Assembly: GCA_021298235.1 (NCBI GenBank)
Contig: JAJTDX010000055.1
Location: 1 to 44,270, forward strand
Origin: Cryomorphaceae bacterium
GTDB taxonomy: Bacteria; Bacteroidota; Bacteroidia; Flavobacteriales; Crocinitomicaceae
Direction of reading: 5' to 3'
DNA length: 44,270 nt
Shown: piece after piece, positions 15,056 through 23,200 of the stretch
Numbering within the stretch: the stretch's first letter is position 1
How the letters are laid out: the number at the start of each line of letters is the position of its first letter
The notes under the pieces: generated by a model
The model's input: the letters and a program-made list of their open reading frames with translations, nothing else
What the model was told of the DNA's origin: nothing
Databases searched by the model: none
Position numbers and translations under genes: made by a program

Positions 15056-15526
15056 ATGAAATACCGAATGCTTACCGAAGAAGAACTGAGTCATTTCTCT
15101 GAAGAATTGAAGCATTTTCTAATCGTGAATGGCATCCATGCCGAGGAATGGGAAATAATGAACCGAAAAAACCCGGAAAAAGCATGTGAATTGGTAGGAA
15201 TATTCAGTGATACAGTGTTACAGCGCGTCTATGAAAACATAAACTATCTCGAATTCAGAAGCACCGACTCGTGTTTGCTTTTCTACCTGGCCGAAGACAC
15301 GATTGAGCTGGTGTCACTACAGGCCAAGCCGGGTGGTCAAGCCGATCTTTCTACACCGGAAGGCATTCATGATGCACTTGTACATGGGACCTCATCTCTT
15401 TCTTTTTTCAAAACAACAAAAGCATACAATGCCCCTAGGGAAGAGGAGGTCCATCGGTTCATCGAACAAGGATGCATCCCATCTTCGAAAGAATTCTGGG
15501 ATAAAATGCAGGAGGCTCTCCAATAA
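15056..15526 (+). CDS. DUF6495-like small cytoplasmic protein
   Basis: 156 residues, no signal peptide or membrane segment. The N-terminus (MKYRMLTEEELSHFSEELKH), the middle (AEEWEIMNRKNPEKACELVG, FSDTVLQRV, YLEFRS) and the C-terminal FIEQGCIPSSKEFWDKM recall a Bacteroidota family I remember as DUF6495; the family number is from memory. No catalytic motif is apparent and the function is unknown. An alternative start is Met5. The product is acidic and probably soluble. It shares a bidirectional promoter region with dxr. Confidence 0.75.
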   Translation: MKYRMLTEEELSHFSEELKHFLIVNGIHAEEWEIMNRKNPEKACELVGIFSDTVLQRVYENINYLEFRSTDSCLLFYLAEDTIELVSLQAKPGGQADLSTPEGIHDALVHGTSSLSFFKTTKAYNAPREEEVHRFIEQGCIPSSKEFWDKMQEALQ

Positions 15527-15536
15527 ACAATCCTTG
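15522..15536 (+). repeat. 15-base sequence found twice in promoter-proximal gaps
   Basis: AATAAACAATCCTTG occurs here and at 12523-12537, both times at the end of a gene and just upstream of another one on the plus strand. At this copy the TTG is placed as the -33 element of the DUF2911 gene promoter; at the other copy it is too close to the -7 box to do that job. Confidence 0.5.
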
Positions 15537-15563
15537 CTGAACCGTGTTATTTAAGTACTTTTA
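15534..15563 (+). promoter_or_regulatory. Promoter for the DUF2911 gene (TTG, N19, TACTTTTA)
   Basis: TTG at 15534-15536 and TACTTTTA at 15556-15563 are 19 bases apart, the preferred spacing; the -7 box has one mismatch in its last base. The start codon is at 15580. Confidence 0.5.
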
Positions 15564-15579
15564 ACTCAAAATTCTGATT

Positions 15580-16425
15580 ATGAAAAAACAGCTTTTCTTT
15601 CTTGTGATTTTCACCACCACTTTATCATCATTTGCTCAAATGCAACGCCCCATGGCCAGCCCACAGGGGAAAGTTGAACAAAAAGTTGGATTAACTGACC
15701 TTAAAGTCGAATACTATCGACCATCGAAAAATAATCGAACCATCTTTGGCGAAGTAGTCCCATTTGAAGAGGTTTGGCGCACAGGAGCCAATGAAAACGC
15801 AAAATTCACGTCTAATGACCCTGTGATTTTTGGTAAAGACACGCTCAAAGCAGGAACCTATGCTGTTTTCACGAAGCCGTCTAAAGATTCATGGGAGATC
15901 ATTTTCTACTCTGATTATTCCAACTGGGGGACACCGGATGAGTGGGATGAAAAAAAGGTGGTTTTGAGAACCAAAGCAACGGTTTTGGCACTCAACGATG
16001 TCGTTGAAACCTTTACCATCGGATTTGAAAAACTTACCACAAAATCCGCTGAACTCACTTTTTCTTGGGATAAAACACGTGCTGTTTTGCCTTTCAGTGT
16101 TCCCACAGCGGTAAAAATGCAGGCAAACATTGACAAAGTGATGAACGGGCCTACTTCTGGAGATTATCATGCGGCGGCTGAGTTCTACTTTAAAGAAAAG
16201 AAAGACTTGAAAAAAGCCTTAGAATGGGAAACAAAGGCCGTGGAAATGCGACCTGAAGCCTATTGGTATGTTACCATGAAAGCTCAAATTCAAGCGGAGC
16301 TTGGTGATTTCAAAGGTGCAATCGAATCTGCAAAACAATCCATGGCGATTGCAGAAAAAGCTAGTGACAAAGCTTCAGTGGAGGCAAGTAAGAAGTCTAT
16401 CGAAGCGTGGGGGAAGAAAAAATAA
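15580..16425 (+). CDS. Exported DUF2911 domain protein with C-terminal TPR-like helices
   Basis: 281 residues. Signal peptide MKKQLFFLVIFTTTLSSFAQ. The DUF2911 domain (about 20-175) is marked by ASPQGKVEQKVGLTDLKVEY, RTIFGEVVPFEEVWRTGANE and the GTYAVFTKPSKDSWEIIF / WGTPDEWDEKKVVLR strands. Helical TPR-like repeats follow (about 195-275, DLKKALEWETKAVEMRPEAYW). This is a common Bacteroidota periplasmic or surface family of unknown role. The last 19 bases overlap the following GTG-initiated gene, suggesting coupled translation. Confidence 0.88.
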   Translation: MKKQLFFLVIFTTTLSSFAQMQRPMASPQGKVEQKVGLTDLKVEYYRPSKNNRTIFGEVVPFEEVWRTGANENAKFTSNDPVIFGKDTLKAGTYAVFTKPSKDSWEIIFYSDYSNWGTPDEWDEKKVVLRTKATVLALNDVVETFTIGFEKLTTKSAELTFSWDKTRAVLPFSVPTAVKMQANIDKVMNGPTSGDYHAAAEFYFKEKKDLKKALEWETKAVEMRPEAYWYVTMKAQIQAELGDFKGAIESAKQSMAIAEKASDKASVEASKKSIEAWGKKK

Positions 16426-17045
16426 TTCCGTCGAATTTCAAAGCTGCACTTGAAGCTCATTTTGGTGCCAACAGAGTTACGGAAGTTCGTTCCAATGACG
16501 GGGAATTTCCACTCCTATTGTTGAGCCTGGACTTAAAAAGTCCGGTTACTGTACTTATGACCAATGGGTTGAGCAACTTTACGATGCCCGTGCATGAAAA
16601 ACACTTGGACAAGGCGCATATTGAACTTTACTTCTGTTTGCCTAATTATTGGGATTTGAATAACCTAAATGACTTAAACACCAATTGGGTATCCCCGTGG
16701 ATCAGGCGACTTGCACAGTATGTGATTGAAAAGAACACCTGGTTTGGACATGGACATACGATGCCTTGTGGCAAAGAAATGCAGTCACTTTCCGAGACCA
16801 TGAAACAGAATCATTTTTTTCTTTCGGAACCGATGTTGCTGGAAAAAGAGCTTGCTCCAATTGCCATTGGAGAAAAGCGAGTTCATTTTTTATCGATCAT
16901 TCCCATATTTCCGGATGAAATGGACTACAAGCAGGGAAAAGGAACCTTGAAGTTTCAGCAAAAATTGATTCAACACGGCATCACTGAAAAGCTCGATGAT
17001 TACCGGGGAACGGTGTTGCGAAGTAAATGGCGTTTTTTCAAATGA
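16407..17045 (+). CDS. Suppressor-of-fused (SUFU) domain protein
   Basis: 212 residues. The segment LMTNGLSNFTMPV, then HIELYFCLPNYWDL and YVIEKNTWFGHGHTMPCGKE matches the bacterial SUFU domain, a fold shared with the animal Hedgehog regulator. Bacterial members are cytoplasmic and uncharacterised or linked to toxin immunity; no toxin gene is beside this one. The start is GTG at 16407, overlapping the previous gene by 19 bases; there is no ATG before the conserved region, so a non-ATG start is needed. No signal peptide is seen. Confidence 0.85.
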   Translation: MGEEKIIPSNFKAALEAHFGANRVTEVRSNDGEFPLLLLSLDLKSPVTVLMTNGLSNFTMPVHEKHLDKAHIELYFCLPNYWDLNNLNDLNTNWVSPWIRRLAQYVIEKNTWFGHGHTMPCGKEMQSLSETMKQNHFFLSEPMLLEKELAPIAIGEKRVHFLSIIPIFPDEMDYKQGKGTLKFQQKLIQHGITEKLDDYRGTVLRSKWRFFK

Positions 17046-17071
17046 TTTGGTTGTTATTTTAGCGTATTGTT

Positions 17072-18769
17072 ATGGCAAATTTCGCTTCATATTCCAAGCT
17101 CATCAAACGGATAACAATACTCATTGTTACGATACCGCTTGCGCTCTTCGTAACAATTACATCCATTGTTTACTTCATGCAAGATCGATTGGTTCAAGAA
17201 CTCATCGTCACTGCAAACACTGATTTTCAGGGACATATTCAAATCAAAGGAAGCCATATTGCTCCTTTCGCAAATTTTCCCAACATCTCCATCGACCTGG
17301 AGCACTTAAGTATATACGAGGGAAAACAGAAGAAAAACAGCGAGCGCATTGCCCATTTCGATGACGTATATGTCGGCTTTAATGTTTGGAAAATACTACA
17401 CGGGAAAGTCGAGATTCGATCGATCAAAATGAGCCATGGAGACTTAAGGCTGGTCCAACACAGGGATGGAAGCCTAAATCTTGCGAATGCGCTTTCTAGT
17501 AATAAACCTATCAAACAGGCGAAGGAAGAGCTGCATCTCGACCTGAAGTCAATACGACTCGCTGAGGTTGATGTTTCCAAATATAACGAGGCCAACGGCA
17601 TCCTTGTAGACGCATACATCACCGAAGCCACCTCCCGTTTCAAAACCCAAGACGACCACATGTTTATAGGATTGAACAGCCGGTTTGAGTTAAGTTTAAT
17701 TGAAAAGGGCGACACCACTTTCATCAAGCACAAGCATTTCTTTGTAGACACAGAATTTGACTTGAATGAAAAAACCAACACTTTGAATATCTCTCCTACA
17801 GAGATCCAGCTTGAAAAAGCAACATTTGGTTTTGACGGAAGCGTTGCGCTAAACAAAAACATGGATCTCGACCTCCGTTTCCATGGCAATAAACCTAACT
17901 TCAACCTATTCCTGGCGCTTGTACCTGAAGAGCTTGCACCTACACTGGAAAAATTTAATAACAAGGGTAAAATTTATTTTGAAGCGCGAATTAAAGGGTC
18001 ATCGGCTAATGGTCACTCACCATCCATCAATGCTCGCTTTGGGTGCAAGGAGGGGTTTTTTAATAATATAGAATCTGGAAAGAAATTAGATAAAATCGGA
18101 TTTCGGGGAACCTTTACAAACGGATCAAGACGCGATCTTTCTACCATGCGCTTCGAGTTAGAAAACTTCAGTGCCAAACCAGAAGCGGGAATCTTCAGTG
18201 GAAGAATCAAGGTGCAGAATTTCAATTCACCAGACATTGATATGAGTCTTCGATCTGATTTTGACCTTGAATTCCTGTCAAAATTCCTTAATACCCGAGA
18301 GCTACGGGGCCTCGATGGTCGCGTAGTGTTAAAAATGAATTTTCATGACATTATCGATTTAAATGAGCCTGAAAAATCCATTGAGCGATTAAATGAATCG
18401 TACTTTACCGAGCTTCTTATAGAAAATCTCAGCTTCAATTCTCCAGATTTGCCCGTGCCATTAAAAAATTTGGACCTTAAGGCTACACTAAAGGGTCATA
18501 AGGCAAAGATTGAAAAGCTGAATATAAAGGCCGGGGGCTCTGATATTCATATTGATGGAGACATCAGTGATCTTCCCGCCATTTTGCACCACAGTGCTGA
18601 TCCGGTTGCTTGCCATTTGAATATCCGCTCAAATAAATTGAATATCAATGAACTTACGCGCGATGAAAAAGGCAAAACCACATTGGATGAGGAACTAAAT
18701 GACCTTAGCCTTAAACTTGAAGCATTATCCGCATACGTTGCACGACTTCCATGCAGATGTTTTCATTGA
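17072..18769 (+). CDS. AsmA-family protein, N-terminal part (frame-disrupted)
   Basis: 565 residues to a premature stop. An N-terminal membrane anchor (about 10-34, RITILIVTIPLALFVTITSIVYF) is followed by AsmA-type beta-rich repeats (LEHLSIYEGKQ, LNLANALSS, GKIYFEARIKGSS). AsmA/TamB-like proteins bridge the periplasm and are thought to carry lipids to the outer membrane. The familiar sequence runs to DLSLKL near base 18718 and then turns into the unrelated tail ARLPCRCFH. The rest of the protein continues in the +1 frame from 18699. The two halves together would be about 1020 residues, normal for the family in Bacteroidota. A loose -7-like box TATTTTAG is at 17055-17062. Confidence 0.85.
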   Translation: MANFASYSKLIKRITILIVTIPLALFVTITSIVYFMQDRLVQELIVTANTDFQGHIQIKGSHIAPFANFPNISIDLEHLSIYEGKQKKNSERIAHFDDVYVGFNVWKILHGKVEIRSIKMSHGDLRLVQHRDGSLNLANALSSNKPIKQAKEELHLDLKSIRLAEVDVSKYNEANGILVDAYITEATSRFKTQDDHMFIGLNSRFELSLIEKGDTTFIKHKHFFVDTEFDLNEKTNTLNISPTEIQLEKATFGFDGSVALNKNMDLDLRFHGNKPNFNLFLALVPEELAPTLEKFNNKGKIYFEARIKGSSANGHSPSINARFGCKEGFFNNIESGKKLDKIGFRGTFTNGSRRDLSTMRFELENFSAKPEAGIFSGRIKVQNFNSPDIDMSLRSDFDLEFLSKFLNTRELRGLDGRVVLKMNFHDIIDLNEPEKSIERLNESYFTELLIENLSFNSPDLPVPLKNLDLKATLKGHKAKIEKLNIKAGGSDIHIDGDISDLPAILHHSADPVACHLNIRSNKLNINELTRDEKGKTTLDEELNDLSLKLEALSAYVARLPCRCFH

Positions 18770-20150
18770 TAATCAAAACTTTCGTGTGATTGATTTTTCA
18801 GGAATGATCGATAAATCTGACTTTCATTTTTCTGGAAAGTTGGTGAATTACGATCTGTGGTTTAAAGAGAAATTACAAGGAGATACTAAAATTGAATTCG
18901 ATCTGATATCCAAACACTTCAAACTGGATGATGTATTCACTTACAAGGGTGAAAAATATGTGCCGGAAGATTACAGACATGAAGAGCTAAATGAATTGAG
19001 CCTGCATGGGGTTGCTGCACTTCACTTTAAAGACGGATTACAATCAACTGATTTGCGGCTTTCTCATTTCGAAGGCAGCTTCAAAATACATCCTCTACGA
19101 TTTGAAAATTTCCATGGGGGCATACATTTTGAAAATAACCTGCTCACTCTTGACAATTTAAGTGGTAAGCTTGGGCATTCTAGCTTTACGGCCACTCTAA
19201 AGTATCATTTAAATGACGCCTCGGCACATAACCATCTGCGATTAACCGCCCCACATTTGGATATTGATGAAATCCTCAACTACAATGCGCCACCGACAAA
19301 TGTGTCTGTATCGTCAGCAGCCGTTAATCATGATGCAGGATTCAGTTTGTATGATCTTGAATTTCCTAACATGGACTTTGTTTTTGAGGTGGGCCATCTT
19401 AACTATCACCACCATAAAATGGATCATTTCAAGGCCGAAATCCGTATGCTCCGAAATCATGTAGTACACATCGATAAAATGGACTTTGATGCAGCCGGTG
19501 GTCATTTCGATTTAAAAGGAACATTGAGTGGTGCGGACAAAAAGCATATTTACATACAACCAAAGATTTCTGTCAGAAACGTAGATCTAGATAAATTCAT
19601 GGTTAAGTTTGAAAACTTTGGTCAAGATCATTTAGTTTCGGAGAATCTACATGGAAAATTCACCGGTCAAATTGCCGGAAAAATCCATCTTCATGGCGAT
19701 CTTACGCCAAAAATGGATGATTCAGAGTTGACCATTTCCATGACTGTTTTAAACGGAAAACTCGAAAATTATGCGCCAATTCAAGCACTCGGAACCTATT
19801 TTCAGGACAAAAACGTGAATAAAGTTTTATTTGACACACTTGAAAATACACTTAAACTCAAAGGCGGCATATTAACGATTCCCTTGATGACTATCAATTC
19901 TTCACTTGGATTCATGGAATTGAAAGGGGAGCAACATCTGGACGAGAAAATGACCATGAATTATACCATCGGTGTACCTTGGAAAATGATTGGTCAAGTC
20001 GCTGGTCAGAAATTATTTGGTAGAAAAAATAAAGATCAGGAAAGCGCCGACGAAATTTTATACAAGGAAAAAAATTCAAGGTTTGTGTATGTTAAAGTGA
20101 CGGGGGACTTGGAAAATTATTCGATTGAGCTTGCGAGGAAGCCACGATAA
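18699..20150 (+). CDS. AsmA-family protein, C-terminal part (frame-disrupted)
   Basis: 483 residues if started at the ATG at 18699, but family similarity begins at LKHYPHTLHDFHADVFIDN (base about 18717). Conserved segments follow: IDKSDFHFSGKL, the YVPEDYRHEELNELSLHG region, HFENNLLTLDNLSGKLG, and the AsmA C-terminal block with GKFTGQIAGKIHLHGD, ELTISMTVLNGKLENY and FVYVKVTGDLENYSIEL. The part has no signal peptide or anchor of its own, so made alone it could not reach the periplasm. The link between the halves is too short compared with the family, which usually has a further 35-40 residues before KLKHYPHT; this suggests a block deletion rather than a single-base slip. Confidence 0.8.
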   Translation: MTLALNLKHYPHTLHDFHADVFIDNQNFRVIDFSGMIDKSDFHFSGKLVNYDLWFKEKLQGDTKIEFDLISKHFKLDDVFTYKGEKYVPEDYRHEELNELSLHGVAALHFKDGLQSTDLRLSHFEGSFKIHPLRFENFHGGIHFENNLLTLDNLSGKLGHSSFTATLKYHLNDASAHNHLRLTAPHLDIDEILNYNAPPTNVSVSSAAVNHDAGFSLYDLEFPNMDFVFEVGHLNYHHHKMDHFKAEIRMLRNHVVHIDKMDFDAAGGHFDLKGTLSGADKKHIYIQPKISVRNVDLDKFMVKFENFGQDHLVSENLHGKFTGQIAGKIHLHGDLTPKMDDSELTISMTVLNGKLENYAPIQALGTYFQDKNVNKVLFDTLENTLKLKGGILTIPLMTINSSLGFMELKGEQHLDEKMTMNYTIGVPWKMIGQVAGQKLFGRKNKDQESADEILYKEKNSRFVYVKVTGDLENYSIELARKPR

Positions 20151-20215
20151 TTTATTTCTTATACTTACTAATGCTCGAAAACAACTCCATCCTATCCGTA
20201 ACATCCAACAAAAAA

Positions 20216-21241
20216 CTATTTTGTTACGACTTTTTCAAGCATTTGAATACTACAATGACTGCTGTCCAATAGTACCTTCGAGCCAATAGGAAGAATAAAT
20301 TTATTTACAACATGACCAAATTGGGCATTTGAATAAACAGGAATATCCAACTGCTTAAAATGTTGGTCGAAAACCTCCTCCACTGAAAAAGCCCTGCTTT
20401 TTTCTTCAGGAACACAGTCGCGAAAAGCGCCCAATACCAATCCTTTTATCTGTTTAAACACGCCATGTTGCTCCAGTTGTGTCAACATGCGGTCAATACG
20501 ATAGGGCTCTTCATGGACCTCCTCTAAAAAAAGAATTTTTCCTTCCCAAGCCGGTTCATATGCAGTGCCTATCATTGCTGTTAACACTGTCAGATTTCCA
20601 CCGATCAACCTTCCCTCTGTGCTCCCCGGAACTATCGTTTTGGGGAGCAAATCCTCAGATAAATTTTGAAACATACACATCTCTGATTCCCAGGCCATTT
20701 TTCTTAAATAAGATATACTCCGTTCGTTCCACGATGCATTTCCATTCGGGCCATGAAATGTTACTATTCCTGTTCGTTCTGTAATGGCATTCAATAAGGA
20801 AGAAATGTCAGAAAATCCCATGTAAATTTTAGGGTTTGATGCTATCACATCAAAATCTATTAGTGGTAGAATCCGGGCACATCCCCAGCCGCCACGGATA
20901 AAAAATACCGCCTTAACCTCTTGATCGGCAACCAGATCCATGAACTCTTTTGCGCGTTCAGTATCAGATGAAGAAAAATAACCTAAACGTTTGGAAACAT
21001 TTTTGCCCATCTTTACTCGGAATCCCTGTTCATTTAAATCTTTCATGAATTGATTCGGTTCATTCGGATCTTTGATTCCCCCTGCTGGTGCACAAACACC
21101 AACAAGATCTCCCTTCTTTAGTGCGCTTGCCAAGCGAGAAGGATTATTTTTATTGCCCTCCTGAATGCTCAATGAAACGTACGGAAAGGCAAAACCAGCA
21201 CTAAACAGGCCTAAAACTGAACGACGTGACCATTTTTTCAT
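20216..21241 (-). CDS. Exported LD-carboxypeptidase (S66 family, LdcA-like)
   Basis: 341 residues. The N-terminus MKKWSRRSVLGLFSAGFAF looks like a twin-arginine signal (SRRSVLGL). The S66 fold follows with LKKGDLVGVCAPAGG, the RGGWGCARILPLID motif (116-129), nucleophile Ser144 in MGFSDISS, and the likely Glu240 (LFLEE) and His310 (FGHVVNKFILPIG). The family cleaves the L,D bond of tetrapeptides in peptidoglycan turnover; LdcA is cytoplasmic in E. coli, so export here suggests action on periplasmic muropeptides. It converges with the AsmA gene across 65 bases with no clear terminator. Confidence 0.9.
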   Translation of the reverse strand: MKKWSRRSVLGLFSAGFAFPYVSLSIQEGNKNNPSRLASALKKGDLVGVCAPAGGIKDPNEPNQFMKDLNEQGFRVKMGKNVSKRLGYFSSSDTERAKEFMDLVADQEVKAVFFIRGGWGCARILPLIDFDVIASNPKIYMGFSDISSLLNAITERTGIVTFHGPNGNASWNERSISYLRKMAWESEMCMFQNLSEDLLPKTIVPGSTEGRLIGGNLTVLTAMIGTAYEPAWEGKILFLEEVHEEPYRIDRMLTQLEQHGVFKQIKGLVLGAFRDCVPEEKSRAFSVEEVFDQHFKQLDIPVYSNAQFGHVVNKFILPIGSKVLLDSSHCSIQMLEKVVTK

Positions 21242-21356
21242 TAAACACTTATTTGAATGATTTTGTAAGACTGAATTTAACTATAATTCAACTTCTGTGG
21301 CGCCAGCTCAACATTCCGAACTCTTAAGCCTTAAGACAACATTTCTATATTTTTTC

Positions 21357-21364
21357 TATATTTG
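21357..21364 (+). promoter_or_regulatory. Bacteroidota -7 box for the T9SS cargo gene
   Basis: TATATTTG matches TAnnTTTG exactly. It ends 30 bases before the ATG at 21394, so this mRNA has an ordinary leader. No TTTG is found at the expected -33 place. Confidence 0.55.
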
Positions 21365-21393
21365 ACTTAACAAAAATTACTAAAACCATTGTT

Positions 21394-22155
21394 ATGAAGA
21401 AACTTTTACTGTTTTCAATTACCGTTTTAACCGCTGCATCTGTTCAAGCACAGTCTTGTACACCTGGGGCGAATTATGCTGACTCCGCATACGGAGCATG
21501 GCCAGACACCGTTGTTAACTTCCCTTTGGGTGCTATCAACGTTGCTTACAGCACCGATTTAAATTTTAAAGTTCCAGACAATGTGACTGCTGACGTTGCG
21601 GGAGACGATCCAACCGCTCAGGCATTCATTGGAAGTCCTATTCAAGGATTTGTAGTAGATGGTGTTGATGGTTTGCCTGTTGGCTTTAACTATGCGTGTA
21701 ACATCTCCTCTTGTCAATACGCCGGAGGGGCAAATGGTTGTGCAAACCTTTACGGAACAAGCTCAACAGCTGGGACGTACCCTTTGGTTATTAATATCAC
21801 TGCAACTGTATTGATTGAAGTTCCATTCGTGGGACAGGTACCAACTGATGTGCCAACATCTTTTAACGGATACAAACTGATTCTCGGAAATGCAGGTGTG
21901 ATTGAAGAGCTTATACAGCCCTTTACCGTACATCCTAATCCTGCAAATACAACTGTGACACTGAATGGTCTAAGTGCGAAGCTGGGAATCAGCTCAATCA
22001 ACCTTACCAACATGGAAGGAAGAACACTTGAAACGTTCGATGCAGGTTCAGGAAAATCGATGGATATTGACGTGTCTTTGCTTTCAAGCGGGGTTTATTT
22101 CCTAAACATTGCTCACGAAACAGGAATTGAGACTGTTAAGTTTGTAAAAGACTAA
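21394..22155 (+). CDS. Secreted protein with type A T9SS C-terminal sorting domain
   Basis: 253 residues. Signal peptide MKKLLLFSITVLTAASVQAQ. The mature region (about 21-170) contains SCTPGANYADSAYGAWPDT and paired cysteines (NISSCQYAGGANGCANLYG) of a family seen in several copies in flavobacteria, with beta-rich, Gly/Val-rich sequence and no recognisable catalytic motif. The last 75 residues are a type A T9SS domain (FTVHPNPANTTVTLNG, INLTNMEGRTLETFDAG, VSLLSSGVYFLNIA, ETVKFVKD). The protein is therefore exported across the outer membrane and probably anchored to the surface. A strong terminator follows. Confidence 0.9.
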   Translation: MKKLLLFSITVLTAASVQAQSCTPGANYADSAYGAWPDTVVNFPLGAINVAYSTDLNFKVPDNVTADVAGDDPTAQAFIGSPIQGFVVDGVDGLPVGFNYACNISSCQYAGGANGCANLYGTSSTAGTYPLVINITATVLIEVPFVGQVPTDVPTSFNGYKLILGNAGVIEELIQPFTVHPNPANTTVTLNGLSAKLGISSINLTNMEGRTLETFDAGSGKSMDIDVSLLSSGVYFLNIAHETGIETVKFVKD

Positions 22156-22180
22156 TACAATAAATCATATTAATTGAACT

Positions 22181-22212
22181 GTAATGCCGCAAATGCGGCA
22201 TTACTTGTTTTT
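22181..22212 (+). terminator. Strong terminator overlapping the convergent bestrophin stop codon
   Basis: GTAATGCCGC (22181-22190), loop AAAT and GCGGCATTAC (22195-22204) form a perfect 10-bp stem followed by TTGTTTTT. The minus-strand bestrophin-like gene ends at 22201, so its stop codon (TAA) lies inside the right arm of the hairpin. Confidence 0.92.
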
Positions 22213-23073
22213 AAACACCTGCTCAACCGACTCTTTGATTTTGAAGCAAAGCTGGTCTGTGGGCAGATCGTTGTCATCGGTTCCAAATGGATCTTCAATT
22301 TCTTCCGCAAGGACCTCCATACTCACCAGTATGTAAAAAATAAATGTAGAAATGAGTGCAGCGAAATATCCAAATTGTTGCACAAAGGCAAGAGGAAGTG
22401 TTATCACATAAACGAAAATAAACTTCTTGATAAATAAGCTATATGAAAAGGGAATTGGAGTATTCTTAATTCTTTCGCATCCGCCTAGGCTATCCATTAG
22501 ACTGTTTAAATTTCTTTCTAAATAAAGCACCTCTAGTTCAGAAATCGTTCCGCTCGATTTTAGTTCATTGATTTTTGAAAACATCAATGCTGTGATCCCT
22601 AGTGGCACATGTTGTTTGGATCGTAAGAACTCAAACTCAGCAGGATTTAAATTCAACTCGTTAAAATCGACCCCATTTCTAAGGTGTTCTTTGGAAGCAA
22701 ATGCAAAATTCGAAATCATACGTTTAAAAAAATCACGGTCAGCTTCATCCTTCAAAATGTTAGATAACTTAAGAGACAGATTTCGAGAATCATTGACAAG
22801 CTCACCCCATTTACGCCTGCCCTCCCACCATCTGTCATAGGCGGTATTAGTTCGAAATACCAAAAGAAGAGAAATTACAAAACCAATCAACGAATAAACC
22901 CCTATCAGTTTTTCAAGGACCTCAGCATCAGGAAAAAATTTAAGCTCCAAAACTACAACCAGCGTAGTGAAGAGTCCTATATACAAGATTTCTTTCCATA
23001 AAATCCTGAACGTGTCACTTTTATGAAATGCAAATATTAATTTGAGCCAGCTTTTGGGGTTATAATCTATCAT
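22201..23073 (-). CDS. Bestrophin-like membrane channel (UPF0187)
   Basis: 290 residues. Four membrane segments are visible: about 27-45 (ILYIGLFTTLVVVLEL), 57-75 (LIGVYSLIGFVISLLLVF) and two near 210-255 (KFIFVYVITLPLAFV, FGYFAALISTFIFYILVSMEVL). The family signature FRTNTAYDRWWEGRRKWGEL and the late AEEIEDPFGTDDNDLPTD segment are typical of bacterial bestrophins, pentameric ion channels of the inner membrane. Length is normal. The start ATG is 5 bases behind a perfect TATCTTTG box. The neighbouring dioxygenase gene is divergent across 127 bases. Confidence 0.92.
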   Translation of the reverse strand: MIDYNPKSWLKLIFAFHKSDTFRILWKEILYIGLFTTLVVVLELKFFPDAEVLEKLIGVYSLIGFVISLLLVFRTNTAYDRWWEGRRKWGELVNDSRNLSLKLSNILKDEADRDFFKRMISNFAFASKEHLRNGVDFNELNLNPAEFEFLRSKQHVPLGITALMFSKINELKSSGTISELEVLYLERNLNSLMDSLGGCERIKNTPIPFSYSLFIKKFIFVYVITLPLAFVQQFGYFAALISTFIFYILVSMEVLAEEIEDPFGTDDNDLPTDQLCFKIKESVEQVFKNK

Positions 23074-23077
23074 GCGA

Positions 23078-23085
23078 CAAAGATA
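23078..23085 (-). promoter_or_regulatory. Bacteroidota -7 box abutting the bestrophin start
   Basis: On the minus strand TATCTTTG (exact consensus) ends at 23078, 5 bases from the start codon at 23073, predicting a leaderless mRNA. No -33 TTTG is evident. Confidence 0.6.
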
Positions 23086-23132
23086 ATTAGACGCTCTAAA
23101 AGAGTTGTTTTTTACTCATTTATTTAAACAGA

Positions 23133-23148
23133 GGTTAATATTTTAACC
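23133..23148. promoter_or_regulatory. Inverted repeat upstream of the tryptophan dioxygenase promoter
   Basis: GGTTAA-TATT-TTAACC is a perfect 6+6 dyad ending 4 bases before the -33 TTTG of the dioxygenase promoter. This is a typical activator or repressor position. The same half-site forms the palindrome at 4424-4433. Confidence 0.4.
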
Positions 23149-23152
23149 GAGG

Positions 23153-23183
23153 TTTGTTTGCTTAAAGGCATTTGATACCTTTG
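23153..23183 (+). promoter_or_regulatory. Textbook Bacteroidota promoter (TTTG, N19, TACCTTTG)
   Basis: TTTG at 23153-23156, a 19-base spacer and TACCTTTG at 23176-23183 match both elements of the consensus without mismatch. The start codon of the dioxygenase gene is 18 bases further on. Confidence 0.8.
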
Positions 23184-23200
23184 TCCCGTTAAAAACACAT

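Noticed and set aside
18699..18769. AsmA break as a homopolymer sequencing slip
   Set aside because: No run longer than three identical bases is present and expected residues are missing, so a block loss fits better.
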